Source: CAYUYV01 sp964474635
Lineage (GTDB): Bacteria > Pseudomonadota > Alphaproteobacteria > JAJFIK01
Direction: 5' to 3'
Length of the DNA: 28,250 nucleotides
Assembly: GCA_964474635.1 (NCBI GenBank)
Contig: CAYYTT010000037.1
Span: forward strand, 1 to 28,250
Shown here: one piece after another, positions 15,894 through 24,412 of the stretch
Position numbering within the stretch: the first letter of the stretch is position 1
How the letters are laid out: every line of letters begins with the position of its first letter
Made by a program: the position numbers and the translations under genes
The notes under the pieces: generated by a model
Databases searched by the model: none
What the model was told of the DNA's origin: nothing
The model's input: only the letters and a program-made list of their open reading frames with translations

Positions 15894-17426
15894 ATGACCA
15901 TCAGCTTCGCCAAATACGCCGTGCCCAAGACGGGCGCCCTGGTTTTCACCCTTGCCGAAGGCGCCGATCTGTCCGGCCCCGCAGCCGATCTCGACCGGGA
16001 GCTGGGCGGACTGCTCAAGCGGGCGATGGCCAATGCGCGTTTCAAGGGAAGCCGCGGACAAATCGTGGAGGTGATCGAACCGGCGGCGCCCGCACCCGGC
16101 CGTCTTCTCCTGATCGGGCTCGGCAAGCCGGAGGCTTTGACCGCGCAGGTCGCCGAACAGGTCGGCGGGCGCCTCATGGGACATTTGATCGACAGCTTCG
16201 CCGGCAGCGCAGCCGTGGTGCCGGCCGTGCCGAAAAAGGCCGACCTCGCCGAGGATGCGATGGCCGCGCATGTGGCCCTTGGCATGTCTTTGCGCGACTA
16301 CCGCTTCGACAAATACCGCACCCGGAAGGACAAGGAGGCCCGGCCCGCGCCGGTGAAGGTGACGGTGATGGGGGAGGGGGCGCTCAAGGCGCGGGGCCTG
16401 TTCAAGGCGCTTGAGGCGGCGGCGGAGGGCACCAAACTCGCCCGCGATCTTGTCTCCGAGCCGCCCAACATGCTGACCCCCAAGGAGTTCGCCAAACGCT
16501 GCAAGGCGCTCACGAAACTGGGTGTCGAGGTGGAGGTTTTGGGCGAGAAGGAGATGGCCAAGCTCGGCATGCACACCCTCCTCGGCGTTGGCCAGGGCAG
16601 TACCCAGGACTCCCAACTCGTCATCATGCAGTGGAACGGCCTTGCGCCGGCCAAATCGGGCGGGCGCGGCGCGAAAGCCAAGGCAGCCAAGGGCGAGGCG
16701 CCCGCCGTCGCGCTCGTGGGCAAGGGTGTGTGTTTCGACAGCGGCGGCCTGTCCATTAAGCCCGCCCAGGGCATGGAAGAAATGAAGGGCGACATGGGCG
16801 GGGCCGCCGCCGTGGTGGGCGCCATGCATGCCATCGCCGCGCGCGGAGCCAAGGCCCACGTCGTGGGCGTCGTCGGGCTGGTAGAGAACATGCCGGACGG
16901 CAACGCCATCCGACCGTCCGACATCCTCACGAGCCTGTCGGGCCAGACCATCGAGGTTGTCAATACGGATGCGGAAGGCCGGCTCGTGCTCGCCGATGCC
17001 CTCTGGTACACCCAGGACCGCTTCCATCCCCAGGTGATGATTGATGTGGCGACCCTGACAGGCGGCATCATCGTCGCGCTCGGCAATGACTATGCCGGCC
17101 TGTTTACGGACGATGATTCCCTTGCTGAAGATCTGCTCGGCGCGGGACTTGAAAGCGGCGAGCCCCTTTGGCGCCTGCCCATGGGCGAAAGCTATGACCG
17201 CCTGATCGACAGTCAGTTCGCGGACATGAAAAACAGCTCCGGCCGGCCCGGCCAGTCCATCACGGCGGCCCAGTTCTTGCGGCGCCATACCAACGGCACG
17301 ACCTGGGCCCATCTCGACATCGCCTCGACGGCCTGGATCCCCAAGCCCAAGGACACCTCGCCCGCCTGGGCCACCGGCTTCGGCGCCCGCCTGCTCGACG
17401 CCTATGTGGCCCGCACGGTCGGGTGA
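15894..17426 (+). CDS. pepA: Leucyl aminopeptidase PepA (M17 family)
   Basis: PepA is a hexameric cytoplasmic aminopeptidase with two metal ions that releases N-terminal amino acids from peptides; in some bacteria it also binds DNA. The 510 residues match family length. Metal ligands can be assigned as K277, D282, D300, D359 and E361, with catalytic K289 and R363, all at an offset of 7 from E. coli PepA; the signature NTDAEGRL is at 357-364. A Lys/Ala/Gly-rich insert at about 252-269, just before the first metal motif, is not in the E. coli protein as I remember it. The start at ATG 15894 has only a weak GGGG upstream. The stop lies next to holC, an arrangement conserved in proteobacteria. 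Confidence 0.96.
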   Translation: MTISFAKYAVPKTGALVFTLAEGADLSGPAADLDRELGGLLKRAMANARFKGSRGQIVEVIEPAAPAPGRLLLIGLGKPEALTAQVAEQVGGRLMGHLIDSFAGSAAVVPAVPKKADLAEDAMAAHVALGMSLRDYRFDKYRTRKDKEARPAPVKVTVMGEGALKARGLFKALEAAAEGTKLARDLVSEPPNMLTPKEFAKRCKALTKLGVEVEVLGEKEMAKLGMHTLLGVGQGSTQDSQLVIMQWNGLAPAKSGGRGAKAKAAKGEAPAVALVGKGVCFDSGGLSIKPAQGMEEMKGDMGGAAAVVGAMHAIAARGAKAHVVGVVGLVENMPDGNAIRPSDILTSLSGQTIEVVNTDAEGRLVLADALWYTQDRFHPQVMIDVATLTGGIIVALGNDYAGLFTDDDSLAEDLLGAGLESGEPLWRLPMGESYDRLIDSQFADMKNSSGRPGQSITAAQFLRRHTNGTTWAHLDIASTAWIPKPKDTSPAWATGFGARLLDAYVARTVG

Positions 17427-17434
17427 ACCAAGCC

Positions 17435-17899
17435 ATGGCCGCCCTGTGGTTTTATCACCTGGAGCGTTCGACCCTGGAGGCGGTCCTGCCGGACCTGCTG
17501 TCAAAGACGCTCGCCAAGGGCTGGCGCGCCCTTGTGCGGGTCGGACAGATCGAGCGTCTGGAGGCGCTCGACAGTCATTTATGGACCTATGCGGATGACA
17601 GCTTCCTGCCCCATGGCAGCGAGGGCAGGGGGGACGCCGCCGACCAGCCTATCCTGCTGACCGGCGGGCCCGCCAACACCAACGGCGCTCAAGTACTCTT
17701 CCTCGTGGATGGTGCCGCCTTTCCGGAACTGGACAACGGCAGCCTGGAGACATTCGAGCGGATTATCCTCCTGTTCGACGGCCGCGATCAGCATGCCGTC
17801 ACGGCCGCCCGCACCACCTGGAAAAGCGCCAAGGACGCGGGCGCTGCCTGCACCTACTGGCAACAGGACGCCGGCGGAAAATGGGATAAGAAGGCTTAA
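17435..17899 (+). CDS. holC: DNA polymerase III subunit chi HolC
   Basis: The chi subunit links the DNA polymerase III clamp loader to single-strand binding protein. The 154-residue product starts MAALWFYHL and contains TLAKGWRALVR, HLWTYADDSFLPHG and the acidic segment LFLVDGA, all typical of alphaproteobacterial HolC. ATG 17435 fits the family start and has GGGTGA about 9 bases upstream. A GTG at 17423 that overlaps the pepA stop (GTGA) would add four residues and would couple the two genes more tightly. It is convergent with the ABC-F gene, with only 3 bases between the stops and no visible terminator. Confidence 0.92.
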   Translation: MAALWFYHLERSTLEAVLPDLLSKTLAKGWRALVRVGQIERLEALDSHLWTYADDSFLPHGSEGRGDAADQPILLTGGPANTNGAQVLFLVDGAAFPELDNGSLETFERIILLFDGRDQHAVTAARTTWKSAKDAGAACTYWQQDAGGKWDKKA

Positions 17900-17902
17900 G
17901 GG

Positions 17903-19801
17903 TTAGGCTGCCCCCTGCGCCGTTTCGTAGGCTTCGAGGGCTTCGATCCATTTTTCTTCCGCTTCGCTGATTTTTTTCTCAAGCTGCCCTTCGATCTTGG
18001 CAAGCTCGGCCGCCTTGTCCGGATGGTCCGTGTAAATCTTCGGGTCGCCGAGCTTGGCCTGCGCCTTTTCTCGCTTGGCCGTAAGATCCGCAACCTGTTT
18101 TTCCCATTTCTCGGCCTCCTTCTTCAGGGGCGCGAGTTGGGCGCGGCGTTCTGCGGCGGCGCGGCGCTCGTCGGTGCGGATCGATTTGACGCCGGGTTCG
18201 GACTTGTCCGCATCGGCCTTTTTTTGCGCTCGGATGCCAGTATTGGCGAGCAGCCATTGGCGATAGGCGTCGAGATCATCCTCATAGGGTTTGACGGTGC
18301 CGTCGGCCACGAGCCACAGGCGATCCGCGCACGCCTCCACAAGGTGGCGGTCGTGGCTGATCAAAATCACGGCGCCCTGATAAGTGTTCAGGGCATGGAT
18401 GAGGGCCTCCCGGCTGTCCACGTCCAGGTGGTTCGTGGGCTCATCGAGGATCAGCAGATGGGGTTTCGACCAGGTGGCGAGCGCCAGCATGATGCGCGCC
18501 TTCTCGCCGCCCGACAGGTCGCCGATCTTGGTGTCCGCCTTGTCGGCCGTGAAGCCAAGGGCGCCGAGCTTGGCGCGCCGCTGCGCCTCGGTCGCGTCGG
18601 GCAGCAGGCGCTCATACATCTGGTAAGGGCTCTCCTTCGGGTTCAGTTCGTCGAGTTGGTGCTGTGCGAAATAGCCGATGGTGAGCGTGGGCGAACGGCG
18701 CAGGCGCCCCATGGTGACCTTCAAGCGCCCCGAAATCAGCTTGGCGAAGGTCGATTTGCCGTTGCCGTTGGCACCCAGCAGCGCGATGCGATCGTCGTTG
18801 TCGATCCGTAAGGTGAGCTTTTTGAGGACCGATTTGTCCGGCTCATAGCCCACGCTCGCCTCTTCCATGGTGATGATCGGCGGGCTGAGGGGTTCGGGAT
18901 CGGGAAAGGTGAAGGGGGGCAGGCGATCCTCCACCATGGCCACGATGGGCTGCATCTTCTCAAGGGCCTTCAGGCGACTTTGCGCCTGGGTCGCCTTGGA
19001 GGCCTTGGCGCGGAAGCGCTCCACGAAGGACTCGATATGCCGGCGCTGAGCCTCCTGCTTTTTCTTCAAGGCAAGTTGCTGCTCGAAGCGGGCCCGGCGC
19101 TGGGCTTCGAACTGGTCATAGGTGCCGGCATAAAGGGTAAGGCGCCCGCGCTCCAGGTGCAGGATGGAGCCAACGGCGCGGTTCAACAGGTCCCGGTCGT
19201 GGCTGACCAGAAGCACCGTATAGGGATAGCTGCGCAGATAGGTTTCAAGCCAGATGACGCCCTCCAGGTCCAGATAGTTCGTGGGCTCATCGAGCAGCAG
19301 CAGATCGGGCGCCGAAAACAGAACGGCGGCGAGCGCCACGCGCATGCGCCAGCCGCCTGAAAAGTCCGATCAGGGACGGGCCTGGGTCGCCTCGTCGAAC
19401 CCGAGCCCGGCCTGGATCGAGGCCGCGCGCGCCGGCGCGCCGAGCGCCTCGATGTCGGCAAGGCGGGTCTGGATGTCGGCGATGCGGTGGGGATCGCTGG
19501 CGGTCTCGGCCTCGGCCAGCAGATTGGCGCGCTCCTTGTCGGCGGCCAGCACCGTGTCGAGCAGGCTCTCCTCGGTGCCCGGCGCCTCCTGGGCCACCGC
19601 GCCGATGCGGGCATTGCGCGGCAGTGTGATGGCGCCCTGCTCGGGGCCCACATCGCCCATGATCAGTTTGAGCAAAGTGGACTTGCCCGCCCCATTGCGG
19701 CCCACAAGACCCACCTTGTGTCCGGCAGGAATGGCGGCCGTGGCGCCCTCCAGGATCAGGCGTCCTTCAATACGGTAGGTCAGGTCGTTGATATGCAGCA
19801 T
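17903..19801 (-). pseudogene. ABC-F family ATPase interrupted by an in-frame TGA
   Basis: The frame encodes a 632-codon ABC-F protein of the Uup/YheS type, soluble twin-ATPase proteins that act on ribosomes. Domain 1 has Walker A GRNGAGKS (34-41), signature FSGGWRMR (147-154) and Walker B LLLLDEPTNYLD. Domain 2 has GANGNGKST, LSGGEKAR and LLILDEPTNHLD. The C terminus is a charged coiled coil typical of Uup-like members. Codon 144 (19370-19372) is TGA, in the same frame as both halves, so a substitution and not a frameshift separates them. The break falls four codons before the first signature motif. In homologs I recall a Cys here (PCSxFSGGW), one base from TGA. Without read-through only a 143-residue fragment is made, plus perhaps a 480-residue piece from ATG 19345. 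The upstream region lacks a good ribosome binding site. Confidence 0.85.
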
Positions 19802-19989
19802 GGGAGGCGGCTCGGAGAAAAACTGGGTTCCCTGGTCACTAGCACAAGTCGCCCGTGCCTACCTAAGGGCATCAAGGCGCCTTAAAGAGGGCGCGGCGCG
19901 ATTGCACAAGGACGGGTGATTGTGGCCAACTGGACAAAACGCATCTGCCGGCGGGCCGGGCACGGCAGAGACTATAGGGGAAGATTGTC

Positions 19990-21780
19990 ATGACCATCAG
20001 ACCATCAGATGAGAGACTATTTGCGCCGGGGCATGCCATGCGGTGCCTGTCGCTGGCGGCCTTTTTTGCCCTGGCCGCGTGCGGGGGCGGGGCACCGGAG
20101 CCTGAGGCGGTGATCGCCGATCCGGCGACCGTGCGCACCCTGGCCCAGGGAGACCTGATCGGCTTTTCCTCCGAAGACGGCGCCCATGTCTGGCGGGGTA
20201 TCCCGTTTGTAAAGGCGCCTATCGGCGCGTTGCGCTGGCGCGCGCCGCGGCCGCCCGAGGCCTGGGACGGCCAGCTTGAAGCCCTCGATTTCGGGCCCGC
20301 CTGTCCCCAAGTGACCAATGCCCTCGACCAGGGTGAAGGTCTTGCGCCGGAGATCCTGCGCGGCGAGGAGGATTGTCTTCATCTCAATATCTACGCGCCC
20401 CAGGATGCAGGCCAAGGCGCGTCCCTTCCGGTCATGGTCTGGATCCATGGCGGCGGCAATGTGTGGGGCCGGGCCGCTCAGTTCGACGGCAGCCGACTGG
20501 CCGCGACGCAGAATGTCATTGTCGTGACGATCCAGTATCGTCTCGGGCCCCTCGGCTGGTTCGCCCACGGCGCGATCCGCGATGACGCCCAAACACCGGA
20601 GGATCGTTCGGCCAATTTCGCCACGCTCGACATGATCGCTAGCCTTGAGTGGGTCCGCGATAACATTGCCGCCTTCGGCGGTGATGCCTCCCGCGTGACG
20701 ATTTTTGGCGAAAGCGCCGGCGGCCATGATGTGGCAAGCCTGATTGCATCGCCCCTCGCCGAGGGCCTGTTCCACCGGGCCATTATCCAAAGCGGCAGTT
20801 TCCGCTCCGTGCCCCTGGCGGTCGCCGAAGGGCTGGAGGGCGCCTATCCCAATGCGGCCCGCCCGGCCGCCGAGGCCATGCTGCGCGCGGCGGGCCGGGA
20901 AGGGCCGGTCGAGGACGCGGCCTTGCCCCAGGCCCTGCGGGCCTTAAGCGTTGAGCAGGTCTTTGCGCCCTATCGCGCCAACAGTAGCGGCGGTCTCATC
21001 GGCCTGCCTTTGGTGGTGAGCGACGGGATCGCCATTCCGTCCGATGGTATGCGGGCGGCCGTGACGCGGCCCGGCTTCAATGCCGTGCCGATCATGAGCG
21101 GGACGACCCGGGATGAGACCAAACTCTTCAACTTCCTCGACCCGTCCTATGTGAGTTCCCTGTTCGGTTTGCAGTACTGGCCGAAGGATCGCGCCTATTA
21201 CGATCTCGTGGCGGAATATCAAAGCGTGGTCTGGCGCGTGCGGGGCGTGGACGACCCATTTGCCCGCATGGCCGGTGCGGGTCACGATGATCTTTATGCC
21301 TATCGTTTCGACTGGGACGAAGAAGCAAACTTCCTGTTCACGGATTTCTCGCAACTCGTGGGCGCGGCCCATGCCATGGAAATCCCGTTCGTCTTTGGAC
21401 GATTCCGCTTCTTTGGCGAAACGGGGGATCAATTCTTTTTCACCGACGGCAACAAGGCCGGGCGGGAGGCCGTGTCGGACGCCATGATGGCCTATTGGGC
21501 CGGGTTCGCCCGCACCGGTGTGCCCCAGGGCGAGGGACGGCCCGACTGGCCGACCTATGGCGACGGCGCGGTGATGGTGTTCGACACGCCCCAGGATGGC
21601 GGCGTGCGGATGATCTCGAGTACGGAAACCCTGCAAGGCGTGCTTGATCGTCTGGCGGCGGATGAGCGCATCGAGACCATGGACGAACGTTGCCGGGTCC
21701 TGAAGGCCGTCATGGACTTCCACCCGGAAGTGGGCATTCAGCGCTCCCAATTCCTTGGCGGCGCTTGCCTCAAGGAGTGA
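19990..21780 (+). CDS. Type B carboxylesterase, predicted lipoprotein
   Basis: This 596-residue alpha/beta hydrolase belongs to the carboxylesterase type B (cholinesterase-like) family, which cleaves carboxylic esters. The nucleophile is S242 in FGESAGG; the oxyanion hole is HGGG (153-156). The acid is probably E376 (GTTRDETKLF) and the base H461 (GAAHAMEIPF). The early family motif RGIPFVKAPIGALRW is at 69-83. The N terminus carries a lipobox, FFALAACGGG, with C31 as lipidation site, so it is probably anchored in a membrane. ATG 19990 has AGGGGAAG about 6 bases upstream and is used here. ATG 20038 would give a shorter, more typical lipoprotein signal (Cys at 15). The gene stands alone on its strand; the natural substrate cannot be read from sequence. 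Confidence 0.9.
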   Translation: MTIRPSDERLFAPGHAMRCLSLAAFFALAACGGGAPEPEAVIADPATVRTLAQGDLIGFSSEDGAHVWRGIPFVKAPIGALRWRAPRPPEAWDGQLEALDFGPACPQVTNALDQGEGLAPEILRGEEDCLHLNIYAPQDAGQGASLPVMVWIHGGGNVWGRAAQFDGSRLAATQNVIVVTIQYRLGPLGWFAHGAIRDDAQTPEDRSANFATLDMIASLEWVRDNIAAFGGDASRVTIFGESAGGHDVASLIASPLAEGLFHRAIIQSGSFRSVPLAVAEGLEGAYPNAARPAAEAMLRAAGREGPVEDAALPQALRALSVEQVFAPYRANSSGGLIGLPLVVSDGIAIPSDGMRAAVTRPGFNAVPIMSGTTRDETKLFNFLDPSYVSSLFGLQYWPKDRAYYDLVAEYQSVVWRVRGVDDPFARMAGAGHDDLYAYRFDWDEEANFLFTDFSQLVGAAHAMEIPFVFGRFRFFGETGDQFFFTDGNKAGREAVSDAMMAYWAGFARTGVPQGEGRPDWPTYGDGAVMVFDTPQDGGVRMISSTETLQGVLDRLAADERIETMDERCRVLKAVMDFHPEVGIQRSQFLGGACLKE

Positions 21781-21832
21781 GCTTGGCGGCGGGCGGTGCA
21801 AAATCGCCCGCCCAGTCTCGCGACCCGTGCCC

Positions 21833-21861
21833 TTGCCCTTGTCGCGGCTGGCCCGTATAAG
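21833..21861 (+). promoter_or_regulatory. Candidate sigma70-type promoter of ndk
   Basis: TTGCCC (21833-21838) and TATAAG (21856-21861) are separated by exactly 17 bases, about 90 bases before the ndk ATG. The -10 and spacing fit a vegetative promoter well; the -35 matches TTGACA in 4 of 6 positions. The leader that follows begins with a 6-bp hairpin GGCGTT/AACGCC at 21865-21881. Confidence 0.55.
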
Positions 21862-21948
21862 GCCGGCGTTTGGTTAACGCCCTGATCCGTCGGGGGCCCG
21901 TGGGGGGCTCCGTAACCGGGGACAGGGCCCTTACTGGGACACGAAACA

Positions 21949-22371
21949 ATGGCCACCGAGCGTACTTTGTCGATTATCAAGCCGGACGCCACCGAGCGGA
22001 ACATCACCGGCGCCATCATCAAGAAATTCGAGACCGCTGACCTGCGCGTCGTTGCTCAAAAGCGCGTTCGCCTGAGCAAGGAACAGGCCGAGAAGTTCTA
22101 CGAAGTCCACAAGGAGCGCCCCTTTTACGGCGATCTCGTCAGCTTCATGACCTCCGGTCCGGTCGTCGTGCAGGTTCTGGAAGGCGACGGTGCCATTGCC
22201 AAGAACCGCGAAGTCATGGGCGCCACAAACCCGGAAGAAGCGGCCGAGGGCACCATCCGCAAAGAATTCGCCGAGAACATCGAGCGCAACTCCGTGCACG
22301 GCTCGGACTCCCCTGAGACGGCCGCTGAAGAAATTAAGTTCTTCTTCAAGGACGACGAAATCGTCGGCTGA
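21949..22371 (+). CDS. ndk: Nucleoside diphosphate kinase
   Basis: Ndk moves the gamma phosphate of ATP onto other nucleoside diphosphates through a phosphohistidine, balancing NTP and dNTP pools in the cytoplasm. The 140-residue product has the usual length. It opens with ERTLSIIKPDA and carries the active-site motif NSVHGSDS with catalytic H117. The nucleotide-binding residues in RPFYGDL (57-63) and GATNPEEA (91-98) are present. ATG 21949 begins the family start; the Shine-Dalgarno is weak (GGGAC). It is monocistronic: a candidate promoter lies 90 bases upstream and a strong terminator 29 bases downstream. Confidence 0.98.
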   Translation: MATERTLSIIKPDATERNITGAIIKKFETADLRVVAQKRVRLSKEQAEKFYEVHKERPFYGDLVSFMTSGPVVVQVLEGDGAIAKNREVMGATNPEEAAEGTIRKEFAENIERNSVHGSDSPETAAEEIKFFFKDDEIVG

Positions 22372-22399
22372 TTTGTTGGCCCGGTATTGATCGAACCGC

Positions 22400-22432
22400 A
22401 GCGCAGGTCTTCTTCAGGGCCTGCGCTTTTTT
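22400..22432 (+). terminator. Rho-independent terminator after ndk
   Basis: AGCGCAGG (22400-22407) pairs with CCTGCGCT (22420-22427) around a 12-base loop, followed directly by a run of six T. This is the clearest intrinsic terminator in the window and ends the ndk transcript before the convergent purN gene. Confidence 0.92.
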
Positions 22433-22448
22433 CATGGGAAGAAACCGC

Positions 22449-23099
22449 TTAGGCCGCGCGCGGCTCGCTCGGCACCAGCCACATGGGCGGCTCGGCATCG
22501 CGAAAAACCGCGCGGCCATTGCCGTAGACCACCTTGCCCTCGGCCACGAGGCGCACGCAGGCCGGATAGAGCTTGTGCTCCTGCTCCAGGATCCGTGCCG
22601 CCAGAGTGTCGGGCGTGTCGTCGAGATAGACCGGTACCGCGGCCTGGCCGATGATGGGGCCCGCGTCGAGTTCCGGCGTCACATATTGCACCGTACACCC
22701 CGAAACCCGCACACCGGCGTCGAGCGCCGCATTCCAGGGTTTCAGTCCCGGGAAGACCGGCAGCAGCGAGGGGTGAATGTTCAGTACCCGGCCCTGCCAT
22801 CGGGCGGCAAACTGAATGCTCAGAATACGCATGAAACCCGCGAGGCACACCGTGTCGATGTTCTCGGCCAGAAGGGAATCCTCGACAATGTTGTCGAAGG
22901 CTTCCCGGCTCGGATAGGTCGAGTGGTCGATGACGCGGGTTTCGATGCCGGCCTCTTCGGCGATGGCAAGGCCCGGCGCATCGGGCCGGTTGGCGATCAC
23001 AAGTTTGACCTGGGCGGGAAAATCGTCCTCGGCGCAGGCATCGATCAAGGCCTTCATGTTGGAGCCGCGGCCGGAAATCAGGATGGCAAGGCTGTGCAT
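22449..23099 (-). CDS. purN: Phosphoribosylglycinamide formyltransferase PurN
   Basis: PurN transfers a formyl group from 10-formyltetrahydrofolate to GAR, the third step of purine synthesis. The 216-residue product has the phosphate-binding start LISGRGSNMKAL (7-18), the core NIHPSLLP (107-114) and ELDAGP (143-148). These supply the catalytic N107, H109 and D145, equal to E. coli N106, H108 and D144. Two positions that are His in E. coli (H119 and H137) are Lys120 (PGLKPW) and Gln138 (CTVQYV) here. ATG 23099 is chosen because the family starts there and AGAGGA lies about 10 bases upstream; the longer open frame has no similarity. It follows purM after 52 bases, the usual purM-purN order. Confidence 0.95.
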   Translation of the reverse strand: MHSLAILISGRGSNMKALIDACAEDDFPAQVKLVIANRPDAPGLAIAEEAGIETRVIDHSTYPSREAFDNIVEDSLLAENIDTVCLAGFMRILSIQFAARWQGRVLNIHPSLLPVFPGLKPWNAALDAGVRVSGCTVQYVTPELDAGPIIGQAAVPVYLDDTPDTLAARILEQEHKLYPACVRLVAEGKVVYGNGRAVFRDAEPPMWLVPSEPRAA

Positions 23100-23119
23100 G
23101 ACAGTCGGTCCTCTTCTGG

Positions 23120-23139
23120 CCGGGCACCGCCTTGCCCGG
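23120..23139 (-). other. Intercistronic hairpin between purM and purN
   Basis: CCGGGCA (23120-23126) and TGCCCGG (23133-23139) form a 7-bp perfect stem with a 6-base loop in the 52-base gap between purM and purN. There is no U-tract, so it is more likely an RNA-stability or attenuating structure than a terminator. It could also be chance in GC-rich DNA. Confidence 0.35.
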
Positions 23140-23151
23140 TGGGTTCGCGGA

Positions 23152-24231
23152 TCACGAGGACGGTTTGTCCTCAAGGCATCCGAGGACAAACGGCGCGTAA
23201 GGGGCCACGTCCTCATCGTCCAGTATGGCGCCAAGATCTTTTTCGCTCACCACAAGAACCATGCCGATGCCGCAATTGAAGGTCCGCGCCATCTCTTCGG
23301 GGGTAATCCCCCCGGCGTCCTGCAGCCAATCGAAGACGGCCGGGCGGGGCGGGCGCTTGCCGGTCAGGGACGGCGCCAGGTGATCGGGCAGCACCCGGGG
23401 CAGGTTCTCGGTGAGCCCGCCGCCGGTGATATGGGCCATGGCCTTTACCCGGCCGGCGCGGATCGTGCCCTTCAGGGCGGCGGCATAAATGTGGGTCGGG
23501 TCCAGAAGGGCCTCGCCGAGCGTGCGCTCCGGCGCGAAGGGCGCGGGGTCTGCGTAGCTGAGGCCCAGGCGCTCCACCAGCCGGCGCACGAGGGAAAAAC
23601 CGTTGGAATGGAGCCCGTTGGAGGCGAGGGCGACCAGCAAATCGCCGGCCCCGAGATCGGGCCGTGGCAGCAGTCCGCCCCGTTCGACGGCGCCAACGGC
23701 AAAGCCGGCAAGATCGTAGTGGCCCGGCGCGTACATGTCGGGCATCTCGGCCGTCTCGCCGCCGATCAGCGCGCAGCCCGCCAGCCGGCAGCCCTCCGCG
23801 ACCCCGGCGATCACACGTGCGGCGCTCTCCGGGTCGAGATGCCCGGTGGCAAAGTAATCGAGAAAGAACAGCGGTTCGGCGCCCTGGACCAGCAGGTCAT
23901 TGACGCACATGGCCACCAGATCCTGGCCCACCGTGTTGTGGTGGCCGGAGGCGATGGCGATGAGCAGTTTCGTGCCCACCCCGTCGGTTGAGGACACCAG
24001 GATCGGGTCTGTAAAGCCGGCGGCGCGCGGGTCGAACAGGGCTCCGAAACCGCCGAGGGCCGCATCGGCGCCGGGCCGGGCCGTGGCGCGGGCCAGGGGG
24101 CCGATCCGGCGGACAAGGGCGTTGCCTGCCTCAATGTCGACGCCGGCATCGGCATATGTCATGCCGGCGGTGGGCGCCGGGGCGCTCAAGGGCCCGTCGG
24201 GCCGGTCATCGGAGCTGGGCTCGCCGCTCAT
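23152..24231 (-). CDS. purM: Phosphoribosylformylglycinamidine cyclo-ligase PurM
   Basis: PurM (AIR synthetase) closes the imidazole ring of FGAM using ATP, the fifth step of purine synthesis. The 359-residue frame has the family landmarks in order: MTYADAGVDIEAGN near the start, STDGVGTKL, the central block HHNTVGQDLVAMCVNDLL, GGETAEMPDMY, SNGLHSNGFSLVR, and ITGGGLTENLPRVLP. ATG 24231 is used here, but it sits in a poorly conserved, Asp/Pro-rich leader without a strong ribosome binding site. ATG 24162, at the first conserved residues, or ATG 24264 are alternatives. The gene is divergent from the DUF2066 gene across about 180 bases and is followed by purN. Confidence 0.94.
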   Translation of the reverse strand: MSGEPSSDDRPDGPLSAPAPTAGMTYADAGVDIEAGNALVRRIGPLARATARPGADAALGGFGALFDPRAAGFTDPILVSSTDGVGTKLLIAIASGHHNTVGQDLVAMCVNDLLVQGAEPLFFLDYFATGHLDPESAARVIAGVAEGCRLAGCALIGGETAEMPDMYAPGHYDLAGFAVGAVERGGLLPRPDLGAGDLLVALASNGLHSNGFSLVRRLVERLGLSYADPAPFAPERTLGEALLDPTHIYAAALKGTIRAGRVKAMAHITGGGLTENLPRVLPDHLAPSLTGKRPPRPAVFDWLQDAGGITPEEMARTFNCGIGMVLVVSEKDLGAILDDEDVAPYAPFVLGCLEDKPSS

Positions 24232-24412
24232 GGTGCATTCGTTCCGCAAGGTCCCGGACGCCATGCCCGTGGTGCTGAATTAGGGATAGCGCGGGACGGC
24301 ATTTGGGGCAAAGCCGGCGTTCAAAGCCCTGGCGTGCTGGTGTAGGGTTCCGGCGATTTGCCGAAGACGGGCAGCGGGACACAAATCGGGCAAGACAAAA
24401 AGGAGACGGCGG

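Noticed and set aside
15663..17504. 613-residue open frame on the minus strand
   Set aside because: Antisense shadow of pepA, which has all its metal ligands in the plus-strand frame.
19330..19372. Selenocysteine insertion site in the ABC-F gene
   Set aside because: A GC-rich hairpin follows the TGA, but it can be explained by the conserved SGGWRMRVALA codons. No ABC-F selenoprotein is known to me. Kept only as a remote option in the finding.
19345..19375. Frameshift in the ABC-F gene
   Set aside because: Codon positions on both sides are in the same frame; the break is a single TGA codon.
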